NCBI GenBank assembly: GCA_002415025.1
Contig: DIBR01000034.1
Location: forward strand, 201,079-265,078
From: Spongiibacteraceae bacterium UBA5047
GTDB taxonomy: Bacteria > Pseudomonadota > Gammaproteobacteria > Pseudomonadales > Spongiibacteraceae
Direction of reading: 5' to 3'
Length of the DNA stretch: 64,000 bases
Part shown: positions 34,497 to 43,925 of the stretch, piece by piece
How positions within the stretch are numbered: the stretch's first letter is position 1
Layout of the letters: each line of letters opens with the position of its first letter
Notes under the pieces: model-generated
What the model saw: the letters and a program-made list of their open reading frames with translations, nothing else
Told to the model about the DNA's origin: nothing
Database searches by the model: none
Translations under genes and position numbers: made by a program

Positions 34497-34584
34497 ATCC
34501 AGCGCTGAAATACGCACTATAAGCTACTGAAAACTATAAATTTCCTGTAAAAACAGCCGCTTAAATCCAGCGCACTCGAGCCGC

Positions 34585-35661
34585 CTAGCCGCGACAACCC
34601 GCCAATGCCCGCTCGATTGCCCCGGAACTGGCCTCGCTACTGACCACTGCTTCGCCGATCGCTTTCAGCAACACCAGACGAAGACTGCCATCCACGACCT
34701 TTTTATCCCGTGCCATCAAGGACATAAACTGCTGGCAGTCCATCTCGGCGGGCGGCTGAAGGGGCAATCCGGCTTGCGCGAGCAGGTTCGCAAATTCATC
34801 AACTTCCTGGGTTTGAATCCAGCCCAGTTCAACCGACAGGCGCCCGGCAATCACCATGCCCGCCGCTACAGCCTCACCATGCAACCAGCTGCCATAACCC
34901 GTTGCGGTCTCGATTGCGTGACCAAAGGTGTGTCCGAAATTCAACAGCGCGCGCCGACCGGCCTCGCGCTCATCCTCGGCGACCACGCGCGCCTTGTTCT
35001 CGCAGGAGCGCAGTATCGCCTCGGCCAGAACGTCCTGATCACGCTCCAGCAGGGCCTGCCAGTTCAGTTTCAGCCACTCGTAAAACGGCTTGTCGACGAT
35101 AAGACCATACTTGATCACTTCTGCCAAACCGGCTGCAAACTCCCTCTGTGGCAGCGATGCCAGGGTGTTCGTGTCTATGACCACACACCGGGGCTGATAA
35201 AAGGCACCGATCATGTTTTTACCCAAGGGGTGATTAACACCGGTCTTGCCGCCCACGGACGAATCAACCATCGCCAACAGCGTTGTAGGAATCTGTATAA
35301 AGGCCACTCCGCGCTGGTAGCAGGCTGCCGCGAAACCCGTCATATCGCCAACAACGCCTCCGCCCAGAGCAATCAGGGTAGTTGTCCGATTGTGGCCATC
35401 GCCGAGCAGGCGATCAAAAACATCCCCCAATTGCTCCAGCGTTTTGTGTTGCTCGCCATCAGGCAGGCTGACAACGGACACCTGGCGGCCCTCAAGACGT
35501 GGCAGCACGGCATCAAGATACATCGGACCCACGGTCACATTGGTGACGACACACACCTGCCGGCCGGCGATATGCTCAACCCAGGAGTCGGATTGAATGA
35601 GCTCGGGGGCAATGGTAATAGGATAACTGCGATCGCCAAGATCGACGGAGAGTGAACGCAT
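34585..35661 (-). CDS. aroB: 3-dehydroquinate synthase AroB
   Basis: This 358-residue NAD- and zinc-dependent enzyme forms 3-dehydroquinate from DAHP in the shikimate pathway. Typical motifs are SLPDGEQHKTLEQL, the glycine-rich ALGGGVVGDMTGFAAACYQRGV, PTTLLAMVDSSVGGKTGVNH, and the metal ligands in NFGHTFGHAIE and LHGEAVAAGM. The start at MRSLSVDLGDRSYPI has an AGAAGAG ribosome site. It follows aroK by about 70 bases. The DamX-like SPOR gene found after aroB in many relatives is absent. Confidence 0.95.
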   Translation of the reverse strand: MRSLSVDLGDRSYPITIAPELIQSDSWVEHIAGRQVCVVTNVTVGPMYLDAVLPRLEGRQVSVVSLPDGEQHKTLEQLGDVFDRLLGDGHNRTTTLIALGGGVVGDMTGFAAACYQRGVAFIQIPTTLLAMVDSSVGGKTGVNHPLGKNMIGAFYQPRCVVIDTNTLASLPQREFAAGLAEVIKYGLIVDKPFYEWLKLNWQALLERDQDVLAEAILRSCENKARVVAEDEREAGRRALLNFGHTFGHAIETATGYGSWLHGEAVAAGMVIAGRLSVELGWIQTQEVDEFANLLAQAGLPLQPPAEMDCQQFMSLMARDKKVVDGSLRLVLLKAIGEAVVSSEASSGAIERALAGCRG

Positions 35662-35730
35662 CGGGACTCTTCTGGTTGGGAACAAAGGCTATTGTAGCGT
35701 CAGAGGCAGGCGACTGTGAATTCAGAACTG

Positions 35731-36243
35731 TCAGCCATCACCCAGCAAGCGCTTAAGCTCGTTGACCACTGCACGCGGGCCACGACCGTCGGTATCAACA
35801 ATGATATTGGCGAGCTCGCGGTAAAGCGGGTCCCGTTTTTCCATCAGTTCACCCAGCACCTTGCGGGGATTGGTATTTTGCAGCAGCGGTCTCTTCTTAT
35901 CCTTGGCGGTGCGCTTGACCTGCTCTTTAACAGAGGCATGGAGATACACCACCGTACCTCGTCGCATCAACTCAAAATTTTCCGCCCGACCAACAATGCC
36001 GCCACCCGTAGAGACCAACACGCCGGTCAGTTGTGACAGCTCGTCGAGCATGGCCGTTTCACGTTCGCGAAACCCTGCCTCCCCTTCCTTATCGAAAATC
36101 CACGGAATATCAACGCCGCTGCGCTCCTCGATTTCCCGGTCGGCATCACGGAACTCAAGACCAAGTTCCTGCGCCAACAGGCGCCCGATAGTGCTCTTGC
36201 CGGCCCCCATGGGGCCGACCAGAAACACAAGTTGATGAGTCAT
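35731..36243 (-). CDS. aroK: Shikimate kinase AroK
   Basis: This 170-residue kinase phosphorylates shikimate at C3. The P-loop GPMGAGKSTIGRLLA is at about 10-24, the shikimate-binding DADREIE at about 33-39, and STGGGIV at about 78-84. It starts 5 bases after pilQ ends, the arrangement kept across gammaproteobacteria (pilQ-aroK-aroB). Confidence 0.96.
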   Translation of the reverse strand: MTHQLVFLVGPMGAGKSTIGRLLAQELGLEFRDADREIEERSGVDIPWIFDKEGEAGFRERETAMLDELSQLTGVLVSTGGGIVGRAENFELMRRGTVVYLHASVKEQVKRTAKDKKRPLLQNTNPRKVLGELMEKRDPLYRELANIIVDTDGRGPRAVVNELKRLLGDG

Positions 36244-36248
36244 AAGGT

Positions 36249-38396
36249 TTATTCGACGAGAGTATCCGCCAAAATGCGGGGAGTAATAAATATCAGCAAC
36301 TCGGATTTATCTTTTTCCACCTGCGTTCGACGGAATAGCCGACCGATATAGGGCAGATCACCAAAGAACGGTACTTTGGTCGTCGATTCAACATCAACGG
36401 TCTCATAGACACCACCCAGCACTACAGTCTCTCCATTTCCGACTAACACTTTGGTTTTCAATTCCGTAGTGTCGATAGTAGGAATTTGCCCGCCCAGACC
36501 CGTGGCGATAACCAGCTGACCCACTGTGTCCTGGTTAATCAGCAGATCAAGCAAAATGCGATCGTCCGGGGTGATGATTGGCGTTACATCCAGACTCAAC
36601 ACTGCTTCTTTAAAGGTGATAGTCGTTTCACCATTGGCAGAAGACTGAGGGTAAGGTATCTCCGTGCCTGCCTTTATGATTGCCGGCTCTTTATCACCGG
36701 TTATCACTTTTGGCTGCGATACAATTTCTCCGCGCCCTTTTGACTCAAGTGCGGACAATTCCAGATTCAGGAACACTTCCGGCCCAATATACCCGAGAGC
36801 AAACGACCCCGACGCCCCAGCGACACCCAAATCAGAAATCATGCCGGGAATAACTTCAAATGAGTTATCGCCATTATTGGCAGCTTCGATAAGGTTATTA
36901 GTCGATTCGTTGTTTTGCTCAATCGATGCGTTCGCCGACAAGATTCTATCTGAACTTGGGTTTATGTATGATCCACCCCAACGCACACCCAGACTTTTAT
37001 CAAAATCAGAGTTTGCCCGTACTATGCGCGCCTCAATCTGAACCTGCCGAATCGGAACGTCAATTTGTTTTATGAGGCGACGTATCTCCTCCAGCTTTGC
37101 ATTGGTTTCGGTGATTAATAGCGAATTTGTACGCGACTCCAATACAACCCGCCCGCGCTCACTCAGTATATCATCTGCACCATCAGCGGCCGCCCCAGTT
37201 TGAGGGCCCGACCGCCGTACAAACAGCACCATCAAGTCTCTGGCGTCTGCGTAACGGATACGAATAAACTCACTACGCAACGGCGCAAGTTCCTGCACCT
37301 GCTTCTGAGCCTCAATTTCCTGTCTCTCGCGCTCGGCTATCTCAGCCGCCGGTGCCACCATCAAGACATTGCCAACCAGGCGTTTATCCAGACCTTTGGT
37401 CTTCAGCACCAGCTCCAGCGCCTGATCCCAAGGCACGTTTTTCAGGCGCAGGGTGATATTCCCGCTCACCGTATCACTTGCCACAAGGTTCAATTCGGTA
37501 AAATCGGCAATCAGCTGAAGTACGGCCCGCACTTCAATATCCTGAAAATTCAGCGACAGTTTTTCGCCGACATAGGCAAATTCCTTGCGACGCTCTTCAA
37601 CTTCAGCCTGGCTCAGCGGCTTTACGCTGACCACATACTGGTTGTCCGTTTGATAGGCCAGATAGTCATAGTCACCGGCGGACTTGATTTCAAAGCGGGT
37701 ACCCGTGCGGTCGGCGATGGCATCAACCGCTTGCACCGGCGTAGCGAAGTCGCCAACATCGTAGCGCCGACGCAGATTCTCCGGCAGCGACACATCCGCG
37801 AACTGAACATAAACCTTCGCACCCTGCTCATAAACATTGATATCAGCCTTGGGGTCTTTCAGACTGAGAATCAACATGCCTTCGCCGTTCTCACCGCGCT
37901 TGAAATCCATGTCGGTGATGCGATTGCCCGCTACCGTTTCAACTTTCTGCGAGGGGCTGGACACCTGCTGGATCGTGCTGGCGGTTTTCTTCAAATAATC
38001 CGATGAAACCTGACCAACCTCCACAATGAGATCATTCCCGTCTACACGGGTCAGGTACGGAACCAATTCAAGCAGGTTAAGCACCAGTCTGGTGCGACCA
38101 TTACCCTCAAGCACCACAGCGCTGCTGGCGTTACCATAGGCCAGCGGAAATTTTTTCTGCTGCAGGGCGCTGCTAACGCCAGGCAAATCAAGTGCGATGC
38201 GCGCCGGCTTTTCAATTGTGTAACCCTTGGGTTCGGGAGGCGCGCTATCGAAACTGAGCCGCGCTTCAAATCGTCCGCCTTCAAGAGACGAGAACTGCAC
38301 ATCTTTTAATTCTGCAGCCAGAGCTGTCGGGCAGAGAATCACGCAGGCCACCCATAGCAGGTACCGCTGTAGATTACGTGGCTTCAAGGTATTCAT
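36249..38396 (-). CDS. pilQ: Type IV pilus secretin PilQ
   Basis: This 715-residue outer-membrane secretin has a signal peptide (about 1-28, ending ALAAE). Two AMIN domains (about 30-130 and 160-260) bind peptidoglycan. A secretin/TonB short N-terminal domain starting LSLNFQDIEVRAVLQLIADFT and an N1 domain follow. The C-terminal secretin pore region contains GIVSQPKV-like GEIVSQPKVITGDKEPAIIKAG and VVLGGVYE, and the end LLIFITPRILAD is standard. It forms the multimeric channel for pilus fibres and DNA uptake. It is the last gene of pilMNOPQ. Confidence 0.96.
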   Translation of the reverse strand: MNTLKPRNLQRYLLWVACVILCPTALAAELKDVQFSSLEGGRFEARLSFDSAPPEPKGYTIEKPARIALDLPGVSSALQQKKFPLAYGNASSAVVLEGNGRTRLVLNLLELVPYLTRVDGNDLIVEVGQVSSDYLKKTASTIQQVSSPSQKVETVAGNRITDMDFKRGENGEGMLILSLKDPKADINVYEQGAKVYVQFADVSLPENLRRRYDVGDFATPVQAVDAIADRTGTRFEIKSAGDYDYLAYQTDNQYVVSVKPLSQAEVEERRKEFAYVGEKLSLNFQDIEVRAVLQLIADFTELNLVASDTVSGNITLRLKNVPWDQALELVLKTKGLDKRLVGNVLMVAPAAEIAERERQEIEAQKQVQELAPLRSEFIRIRYADARDLMVLFVRRSGPQTGAAADGADDILSERGRVVLESRTNSLLITETNAKLEEIRRLIKQIDVPIRQVQIEARIVRANSDFDKSLGVRWGGSYINPSSDRILSANASIEQNNESTNNLIEAANNGDNSFEVIPGMISDLGVAGASGSFALGYIGPEVFLNLELSALESKGRGEIVSQPKVITGDKEPAIIKAGTEIPYPQSSANGETTITFKEAVLSLDVTPIITPDDRILLDLLINQDTVGQLVIATGLGGQIPTIDTTELKTKVLVGNGETVVLGGVYETVDVESTTKVPFFGDLPYIGRLFRRTQVEKDKSELLIFITPRILADTLVE

Positions 38397-38411
38397 GACA
38401 TCTCCACTTAC

Positions 38412-38954
38412 TTAACCGTCACTTGTTTTTATTTCGAGCGTTCGTGGCCGTTCAACCCAGCCCTCAGCGCCATCTGACACAATTTCGATAATTACGATAT
38501 GGTTTTCATTGGACTCAATAATTCTCCCGTGATTGCGCCCGAGAAAATTCCCGCGGCGAACACGGTGCACACTATTCTCGCTATCGCGAATCAGCGCCCA
38601 ACGCACACCATCGATCTCCAGTGATCCCACCATCCGCATCGAATCCAGACTGAATTGCTCCAGATATTCCTGCTTGCGATTAAAGTCCGGCTTAACCGAT
38701 GCGGAACCCGACAACCGCGCCACCTGCTTGGCCTCTACCGGCCGCACAAAAGGGCTGCGCAAACCCGATGCGCTATAGTTAAAGGCCTTGTAAGCTTTAA
38801 AGGGCGGGATTGGCGGAATCTGGCCGACTGGGCGTGCCTTGGTTTCATCCATAAACAGGTCGATATCCCGATAAGCGGAGCCACCGCCACAAGCACTGAG
38901 AAATATGCTGGCGGCTATAACCACTGTGAGCTTATTAACGACTGACAACATCAT
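38412..38954 (-). CDS. pilP: Pilus assembly lipoprotein PilP
   Basis: This 180-residue inner-membrane lipoprotein (lipobox LSAC, Cys22) is the PilQ partner in the trans-envelope type IV pilus complex. An extended Pro-rich stretch is followed by the PilP beta-sandwich domain (DSMRMVGSLEIDGVRWALIRD, VHRVRRGNFLGRNHGRI). The start overlaps the pilO stop as ATGA, and a second ATG follows immediately. Confidence 0.94.
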   Translation of the reverse strand: MMLSVVNKLTVVIAASIFLSACGGGSAYRDIDLFMDETKARPVGQIPPIPPFKAYKAFNYSASGLRSPFVRPVEAKQVARLSGSASVKPDFNRKQEYLEQFSLDSMRMVGSLEIDGVRWALIRDSENSVHRVRRGNFLGRNHGRIIESNENHIVIIEIVSDGAEGWVERPRTLEIKTSDG

Positions 38955-39565
38955 CCGGCCTCCGGATCGCGATAGCGATAGGTTTTAGCCGTGATGGACA
39001 TGCTCAGGTCAATGCCACCCTTGGTATTACTAATCGAAAAGTCATGCAGCGTCACAATCCGGGGCAAACCGGCGATGCCACTCACAAAGGCCGCCAGATC
39101 ATGATACGGGCCTTTTACCTCGATACTGATCGGGAGTTCTACGTAAAACTCCTTTTTGACTTCCGGTTGCAATTTAATCGAGCTGATCTCCAGACCGTTG
39201 GAAACGCCCTCCTCGGTGATATCTTCCAGCAAGCCCGGCACCTCGGTATCCGTCGGCAACTGACTGAGCAACGCACCGAAGGTTTCCTCCATTTCAATCA
39301 TCTGCTTGCGATAGGCCGCCAGATTCGCCGCTTTAAAGGCTTTACGCTTGTAATCTTCCCGTAGCGTCTGTTCCGTTGCGGTTACTGTTGCCAGCTTCTC
39401 CCGCAGGGGCGAAATATCATAGATAAAACCGGCTACCAGGCAGCCGATTAACACGATGGCCCAGAGAATGGATTTGGCGAGAATCGGCCAGGTACCAATT
39501 GCCTCAAGATCCAGATTATTAATATCCAGCTCTTGCAGGTCTTTTAACGCATCCTGAAAAGCCAC
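38951..39565 (-). CDS. pilO: Type IV pilus alignment protein PilO
   Basis: This 204-residue bitopic inner-membrane protein has one transmembrane helix (about 28-50), a coiled coil (about 55-95, LREKLATVTATEQTLREDYKRKA) and a C-terminal ferredoxin-like domain (FYVELPISIEVKGPYHDLAAFVSGIAGLPRIVTLHDF). It pairs with PilN and links PilM to PilP-PilQ. Only 2 bases separate it from pilN. Confidence 0.94.
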   Translation of the reverse strand: MAFQDALKDLQELDINNLDLEAIGTWPILAKSILWAIVLIGCLVAGFIYDISPLREKLATVTATEQTLREDYKRKAFKAANLAAYRKQMIEMEETFGALLSQLPTDTEVPGLLEDITEEGVSNGLEISSIKLQPEVKKEFYVELPISIEVKGPYHDLAAFVSGIAGLPRIVTLHDFSISNTKGGIDLSMSITAKTYRYRDPEAG

Positions 39566-39567
39566 GG

Positions 39568-40128
39568 CTATTTCTCCTTATCCTCGTCCGGCGTAGTGAT
39601 CTTGAAGGAAAGCTCGAAATTACTGCCCTGCTCACCAAAGTCCGGCGCTGCGCTAACCGAGGTCAAATTCGGCTCGGTAAACCATTGCGAGCTGTCGAGC
39701 CGCCGCATCAAACTGGAAACACGATTATTGGACTCAGCCTTGCCTTTTACCTGCACAAGTTTGTCGTTGCGCGTCATCGACTGAAAGAAAGCGCCGTCCG
39801 GCAAGGTTCTTACCGTTTCATCAAAGATCCTGACAATAACCGGCCGAGTACCCTGCAAACCCTGGATAATCTCCATGCGCTCCAGCAGCTCAGCCCGACG
39901 TTTTTCCAGCTCACTTATCTCTTTCACTTGCCGGTCCAGCTCGGCGATGTGCTGCTTCAGGTAATCATTGCGACCATTCTGGTGTGCCACCTGCGCGGAA
40001 ACATAGCGATCAGCCAGCAGCACTATCAAGCCACCCAAAATGGCCATACCTGCCAGCACGACCAGAAACTGCCTCTGCAGCGCGGCGCGTCGCTCCGCCC
40101 GCCAGGGAAGTAGGTTGATCTGCGCCAT
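39568..40128 (-). CDS. pilN: Type IV pilus alignment protein PilN
   Basis: This 186-residue protein begins with the conserved cytoplasmic peptide MAQINLLPWRAERR that docks in PilM. One transmembrane helix (about 20-42), a coiled coil and a small periplasmic domain follow. Its ATG overlaps the pilM stop by one base (TAATG), so the two are translationally coupled. Confidence 0.95.
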   Translation of the reverse strand: MAQINLLPWRAERRAALQRQFLVVLAGMAILGGLIVLLADRYVSAQVAHQNGRNDYLKQHIAELDRQVKEISELEKRRAELLERMEIIQGLQGTRPVIVRIFDETVRTLPDGAFFQSMTRNDKLVQVKGKAESNNRVSSLMRRLDSSQWFTEPNLTSVSAAPDFGEQGSNFELSFKITTPDEDKEK

Positions 40129-41195
40129 TAATCAAAACTCCTCAAAGCCAGACCACACGCAATCATCATTGCCGGTGCGTCACTGTTCAGCGCCAGCACA
40201 TCGACGCCGGGAGCCACTTCCATATTGGCAAAGGGGTTCGCCACCACCGTTGTCGTGCCAATCTCGTCACTCACCCTGTCGGCCAGGCCCGTTGTTGAGG
40301 CAACTCCTCCGGCCAGAACAATCAGATCAACCATGTTGTACTGGCTGGCAGAAAAGAAAAACTGAAGCGCCCGTGAAATTTGCTGAACAACAGCATCTTT
40401 GTAGGGATCGAGCACTTCTTCTTCGTAGTCGTCGGATATCCCGCCCTCTTTCTTCGCCTGCCCCGCCTCTTCGTAAGAAATGCCATAGCGGCGCTGAATC
40501 TCTTCTGTGAGCTGACGACCACCAAACAGCTGCTCGCGGGTATAAATCGTTTCTTCGTTCACAATAACGCTGAGCGTGGTAACCGTAGCGCCGATATCAA
40601 CGATGGCGACAACGGAGTTTTCATTCAATTCAAACTGCTGGGCAATCAGCGTGAAGGTGCGCTCCATGGCGAAGGCTTCGATATCAACGACCTTTGCTTC
40701 AAGGTCAGCCAGTTCAAGTGCCTCCACCCGGCTGTCAATATTGTCCTGCCGCGATGCCGCCAGCAGCACTTCAACCATCTCTTCATTGCGCTCGGAGGGC
40801 CCCAAAACTTCGAAATCCAGTGCAACTTCGTCCAAGGGGTAGGGGATGTACTGATCAGCCTCCATGGTAATCTGCGTTTCCATCACCTCTTCCTTGAGGT
40901 CAGCGGACATCTCGATCACCTTGGTGATCACCGCAGCGCCCGACACCGCAACGGCAGCATTCTTTTGTTTGGAGCGAGAGCGTGTATAGGCCAGGCGCAG
41001 CGTTTCGGCCACCACCTCGGTGTCGGTGATATTTTTTTCCACCACAGCATTCTGCGGCAACGCGGCTACAGCAAAGCTTTCGACCCTATATCGGCCATCA
41101 TTGCGGCTCAACTCCAGCACCTTGACCGTGCTGGAGCTAATATCCACACCTACTACTGCGCTTGGGCGCCAACCGCCAAAAAGTTCCTGCAACAC
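40128..41195 (-). CDS. pilM: Type IV pilus actin-like protein PilM
   Basis: This 355-residue cytoplasmic ATPase-fold protein is related to FtsA. It has the phosphate-1 motif VVGVDISSSTVKVLEL (about 15-30), a 1C domain, phosphate-2 VAIVDIGATVTTLSV (about 190) and the adenosine motif LAGGVASTTGLA (about 300). It binds the PilN N-terminus and anchors the alignment complex. The start is GTG with AGGA eight bases before. It is the first gene of the operon, facing ponA. Confidence 0.95.
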   Translation of the reverse strand: MLQELFGGWRPSAVVGVDISSSTVKVLELSRNDGRYRVESFAVAALPQNAVVEKNITDTEVVAETLRLAYTRSRSKQKNAAVAVSGAAVITKVIEMSADLKEEVMETQITMEADQYIPYPLDEVALDFEVLGPSERNEEMVEVLLAASRQDNIDSRVEALELADLEAKVVDIEAFAMERTFTLIAQQFELNENSVVAIVDIGATVTTLSVIVNEETIYTREQLFGGRQLTEEIQRRYGISYEEAGQAKKEGGISDDYEEEVLDPYKDAVVQQISRALQFFFSASQYNMVDLIVLAGGVASTTGLADRVSDEIGTTTVVANPFANMEVAPGVDVLALNSDAPAMMIACGLALRSFD

Positions 41196-41246
41196 TGAAG
41201 TTTTCCTATCTGCATCCGAGACTTAGAACACACTTTTTATAATTAG

Positions 41247-41275
41247 ATTAAATACCAGAGAACCCATTTTCGCAA
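41247..41275 (-). promoter_or_regulatory. Predicted pilM operon promoter
   Basis: On the minus strand TTGCGA and TTTAAT are 17 bases apart (4/6 and 5/6), placing the start about 45 bases before pilM. The AT-rich gap also contains plus-strand TATAAT hexamers (41238, 41281) that may serve ponA, but none has a good -35. Confidence 0.55.
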
Positions 41276-41367
41276 ATAGTTATAATGATATTTGAGTAGA
41301 GCGGGTCTCATTTCGTTAATATAAGCAGCGATTCGCGCATTATCAGGCACCCCCCAACAGGATTAGA

Positions 41368-43854
41368 ATGTCGAAATTTATCGTTATACGGCGGGCAGTT
41401 ACACAACTTTCCCTAGTGTTTGTCGCCAGTGCTATAGCCGGTTTTGCTGCTATTTTCATCTATCTCACGCCAAAACTGCCAGATGTGGATACCCTGCGCG
41501 ATATTCGCCTGCAAACCCCCTTGCGCATCTATAGCCGGGACTTACAGTTGATTGGTGAATTCGGAGAAAAGAAGAGAACACCTCTCGACTTCGAGGATAT
41601 ACCGCCTATTTTTATCCAAGCCTTCCTCGCTGCAGAGGACGACCGATTTTACGAGCATCATGGCGTAGATATCGGGGGCTTGCTGCGAGCGGCGTCACAA
41701 TTGATCATTAGCGGCGAAATCCAGACCGGCGGCAGCACCATCACCATGCAGGTCGCGAAAAACTATTTCCTGTCACAGGAACGCACCTTTTCCCGCAAAT
41801 TCAACGAAATATTCCTAGCGATCAAAATAGAACGCGCCTTGAGCAAAGCTGAAATTCTGGAGCTCTACCTCAACAAAATTTTCCTCGGCAACCATGCCTA
41901 CGGCATAGAGGCCGCCGCCGGCGTTTACTACGACAAGCATGTTGGCGAACTGAATCTCGCGGAAATGGCCATGATTGCCGGCCTGCCCAAAGCGCCCTCC
42001 GCTTACAATCCGCTCGCTAACGCCGCGCGCGCGAAATCACGTCGTGACTGGATTTTGAGCCGCATGCTCAGTCTGGGGTACATCTCTCAGGAAGACTACA
42101 AGACAGCCCGTGAAACCGAGCTCAAATCGGCCTATTACGGCAGCAAGCTGCAAGCTGACGCCGCCTATGTGGCGGAAATGGTTCGCCGCGACATGATCCG
42201 CCGCTACGGTGCAGAAGCCTATACCGAAGGTTACCGGGCCTACACCACCGTTGACAGCACCCTTCAGAAGGTTGCCAACAATGCCGTGCTCAACGGCGTG
42301 AGTGAGTACGAGCTGCGCCATGGTTACCGGGGGCCTGAAGCCCAGTGGTCACTGGAATCCAAAGAATTTGACCGTGACCGCTGGCATTCACAGCTGCGCA
42401 GGGTCAACCCGGTCGGTCGCTGGGAACCGGCTCTCGTTATCACCGTTGCTGAAAAGTCGGCCCGGGTTCTGATGCGCGACGGCACCGAAATCACGCTGGA
42501 ATGGCAGGACGGCCTGTCAGAAGCACGCCGCTTTATCAACGAAGACAGTCGCGGAGAAGCCCCCAAAGAAGCCGCTGATGTGGTGGCCGTCGGTGATCTT
42601 GTTCGTGTTACGGCCAATGGCGAGGGCTGGCAACTGTCCCAACTCCCCAAAATTCAGGCCTCACTGGTATCAATGGATGCAGATACCGGCGAAATTCTCA
42701 GCCTGGTCGGTGGCTACGATTATCAGCACAGCAGCTTTAACCGCGTAACCCAGGCCAATCGCCAGCCCGGCTCAAACTTCAAACCTTTCGTCTACAGCGC
42801 GGCACTCGAGCACGGATCGACCGCGGCAACCGTTATCAACGATGCTCCCATTGTGTTTGACGACCAGATGCTGGAAAGCACATGGCGACCCACGAATGAC
42901 AGCGGCAAATTTTACGGGCCAACCCGCCTGCGTAAGGCCCTGTACAATTCGCGCAACCTGGTTTCAATTCGCTTGCTACGCTCCACCGGCATCGGCAACA
43001 CCATTGATTACGTCACCCGCTTCGGCTTTCGCGAATCGCAGCTACCGCGCGACCTTTCGCTCGCGCTAGGCAGCCTGTCGGCCACACCGCTGGATGTTGT
43101 CGTCGGCTACTCCGCCTTCGCCAATGGCGGTTTTCGGGTAAAACCCCACGTGGTTGCCCGCATTGAGGATCGCGATGGCCAGATTCTCTACCAGGCCGGG
43201 CATCCGGTCGTTTGCAAGGATTGCGACGCCGAGTCCGAGATCGGCTTCCAACCGGAAGAAATGTATACCGGCGACGAACCCTTCTTCCAGGAAGCCAGCA
43301 ATCTCGAGGCGATACTGAGCGCCAAGGAACTGCCGCCGGAACCAAGCCACCCGAATGCTGAGCGCATCGTAGAAGAACGTGTTGCCTACATCATGGACAG
43401 CATCCTCAAAGACGTCATTCGCTACGGCACCGGCCGCCGTGCCCGCAAATTGGGCCGCTCCGACCTTGCCGGCAAAACCGGCACCACCAACGGCCCGACC
43501 GATGCCTGGTTCTCCGGCTACGGCTCAGGCATTGTCACCACCGCCTGGGTTGGCTTTGACGACAACCAGTATCTCGGCCGCAAGGAGTACGGCGGATCCG
43601 TCGCCCTGCCGATCTGGATGGAATATATGACTTCGGCACTGGAGGGCAAACCCGAGCGCCCGATGAAGCAGCCGCCGGGAATATCCAGCGTGCGCATTGA
43701 CCCCGACACCGGCAAGCTCGCTGCCCCCGGGCAGGCCAACGCGATCTTCGAAATATTCAGGACCGAAAATGTGCCCGCAGGCGGGGGAAGCGATTTTCAG
43801 CCCGGCGGCAACGGCGGTGATCCGCGCGACACCTCACTGGAAGAGATCTTCTAG
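41368..43854 (+). CDS. mrcA: Penicillin-binding protein 1A
   Basis: This 828-residue bifunctional peptidoglycan synthase has one N-terminal membrane anchor (about 13-33). The glycosyltransferase domain has the catalytic EDDRFYEHHGVD and GGSTITMQVAKNYFLS motifs. An OB-like insert follows (about 320-420), then the transpeptidase domain with SNFK (catalytic Ser, in RQPGSNFKPFVYS), SRN (YNSRNLVSIRL) and KTGTT (LAGKTGTTNGPTDAWF). Transcribed away from pilM, it keeps the classical ponA-pilM arrangement. The C-terminus is a Gly-rich tail. Confidence 0.96.
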   Translation: MSKFIVIRRAVTQLSLVFVASAIAGFAAIFIYLTPKLPDVDTLRDIRLQTPLRIYSRDLQLIGEFGEKKRTPLDFEDIPPIFIQAFLAAEDDRFYEHHGVDIGGLLRAASQLIISGEIQTGGSTITMQVAKNYFLSQERTFSRKFNEIFLAIKIERALSKAEILELYLNKIFLGNHAYGIEAAAGVYYDKHVGELNLAEMAMIAGLPKAPSAYNPLANAARAKSRRDWILSRMLSLGYISQEDYKTARETELKSAYYGSKLQADAAYVAEMVRRDMIRRYGAEAYTEGYRAYTTVDSTLQKVANNAVLNGVSEYELRHGYRGPEAQWSLESKEFDRDRWHSQLRRVNPVGRWEPALVITVAEKSARVLMRDGTEITLEWQDGLSEARRFINEDSRGEAPKEAADVVAVGDLVRVTANGEGWQLSQLPKIQASLVSMDADTGEILSLVGGYDYQHSSFNRVTQANRQPGSNFKPFVYSAALEHGSTAATVINDAPIVFDDQMLESTWRPTNDSGKFYGPTRLRKALYNSRNLVSIRLLRSTGIGNTIDYVTRFGFRESQLPRDLSLALGSLSATPLDVVVGYSAFANGGFRVKPHVVARIEDRDGQILYQAGHPVVCKDCDAESEIGFQPEEMYTGDEPFFQEASNLEAILSAKELPPEPSHPNAERIVEERVAYIMDSILKDVIRYGTGRRARKLGRSDLAGKTGTTNGPTDAWFSGYGSGIVTTAWVGFDDNQYLGRKEYGGSVALPIWMEYMTSALEGKPERPMKQPPGISSVRIDPDTGKLAAPGQANAIFEIFRTENVPAGGGSDFQPGGNGGDPRDTSLEEIF

Positions 43855-43925
43855 GCCTGACAGAAACATCAGCAGGACCGCCGACAGGACGGGTTCCCAC
43901 TGGCCCCGGCAACGCAGCGTCGGGG

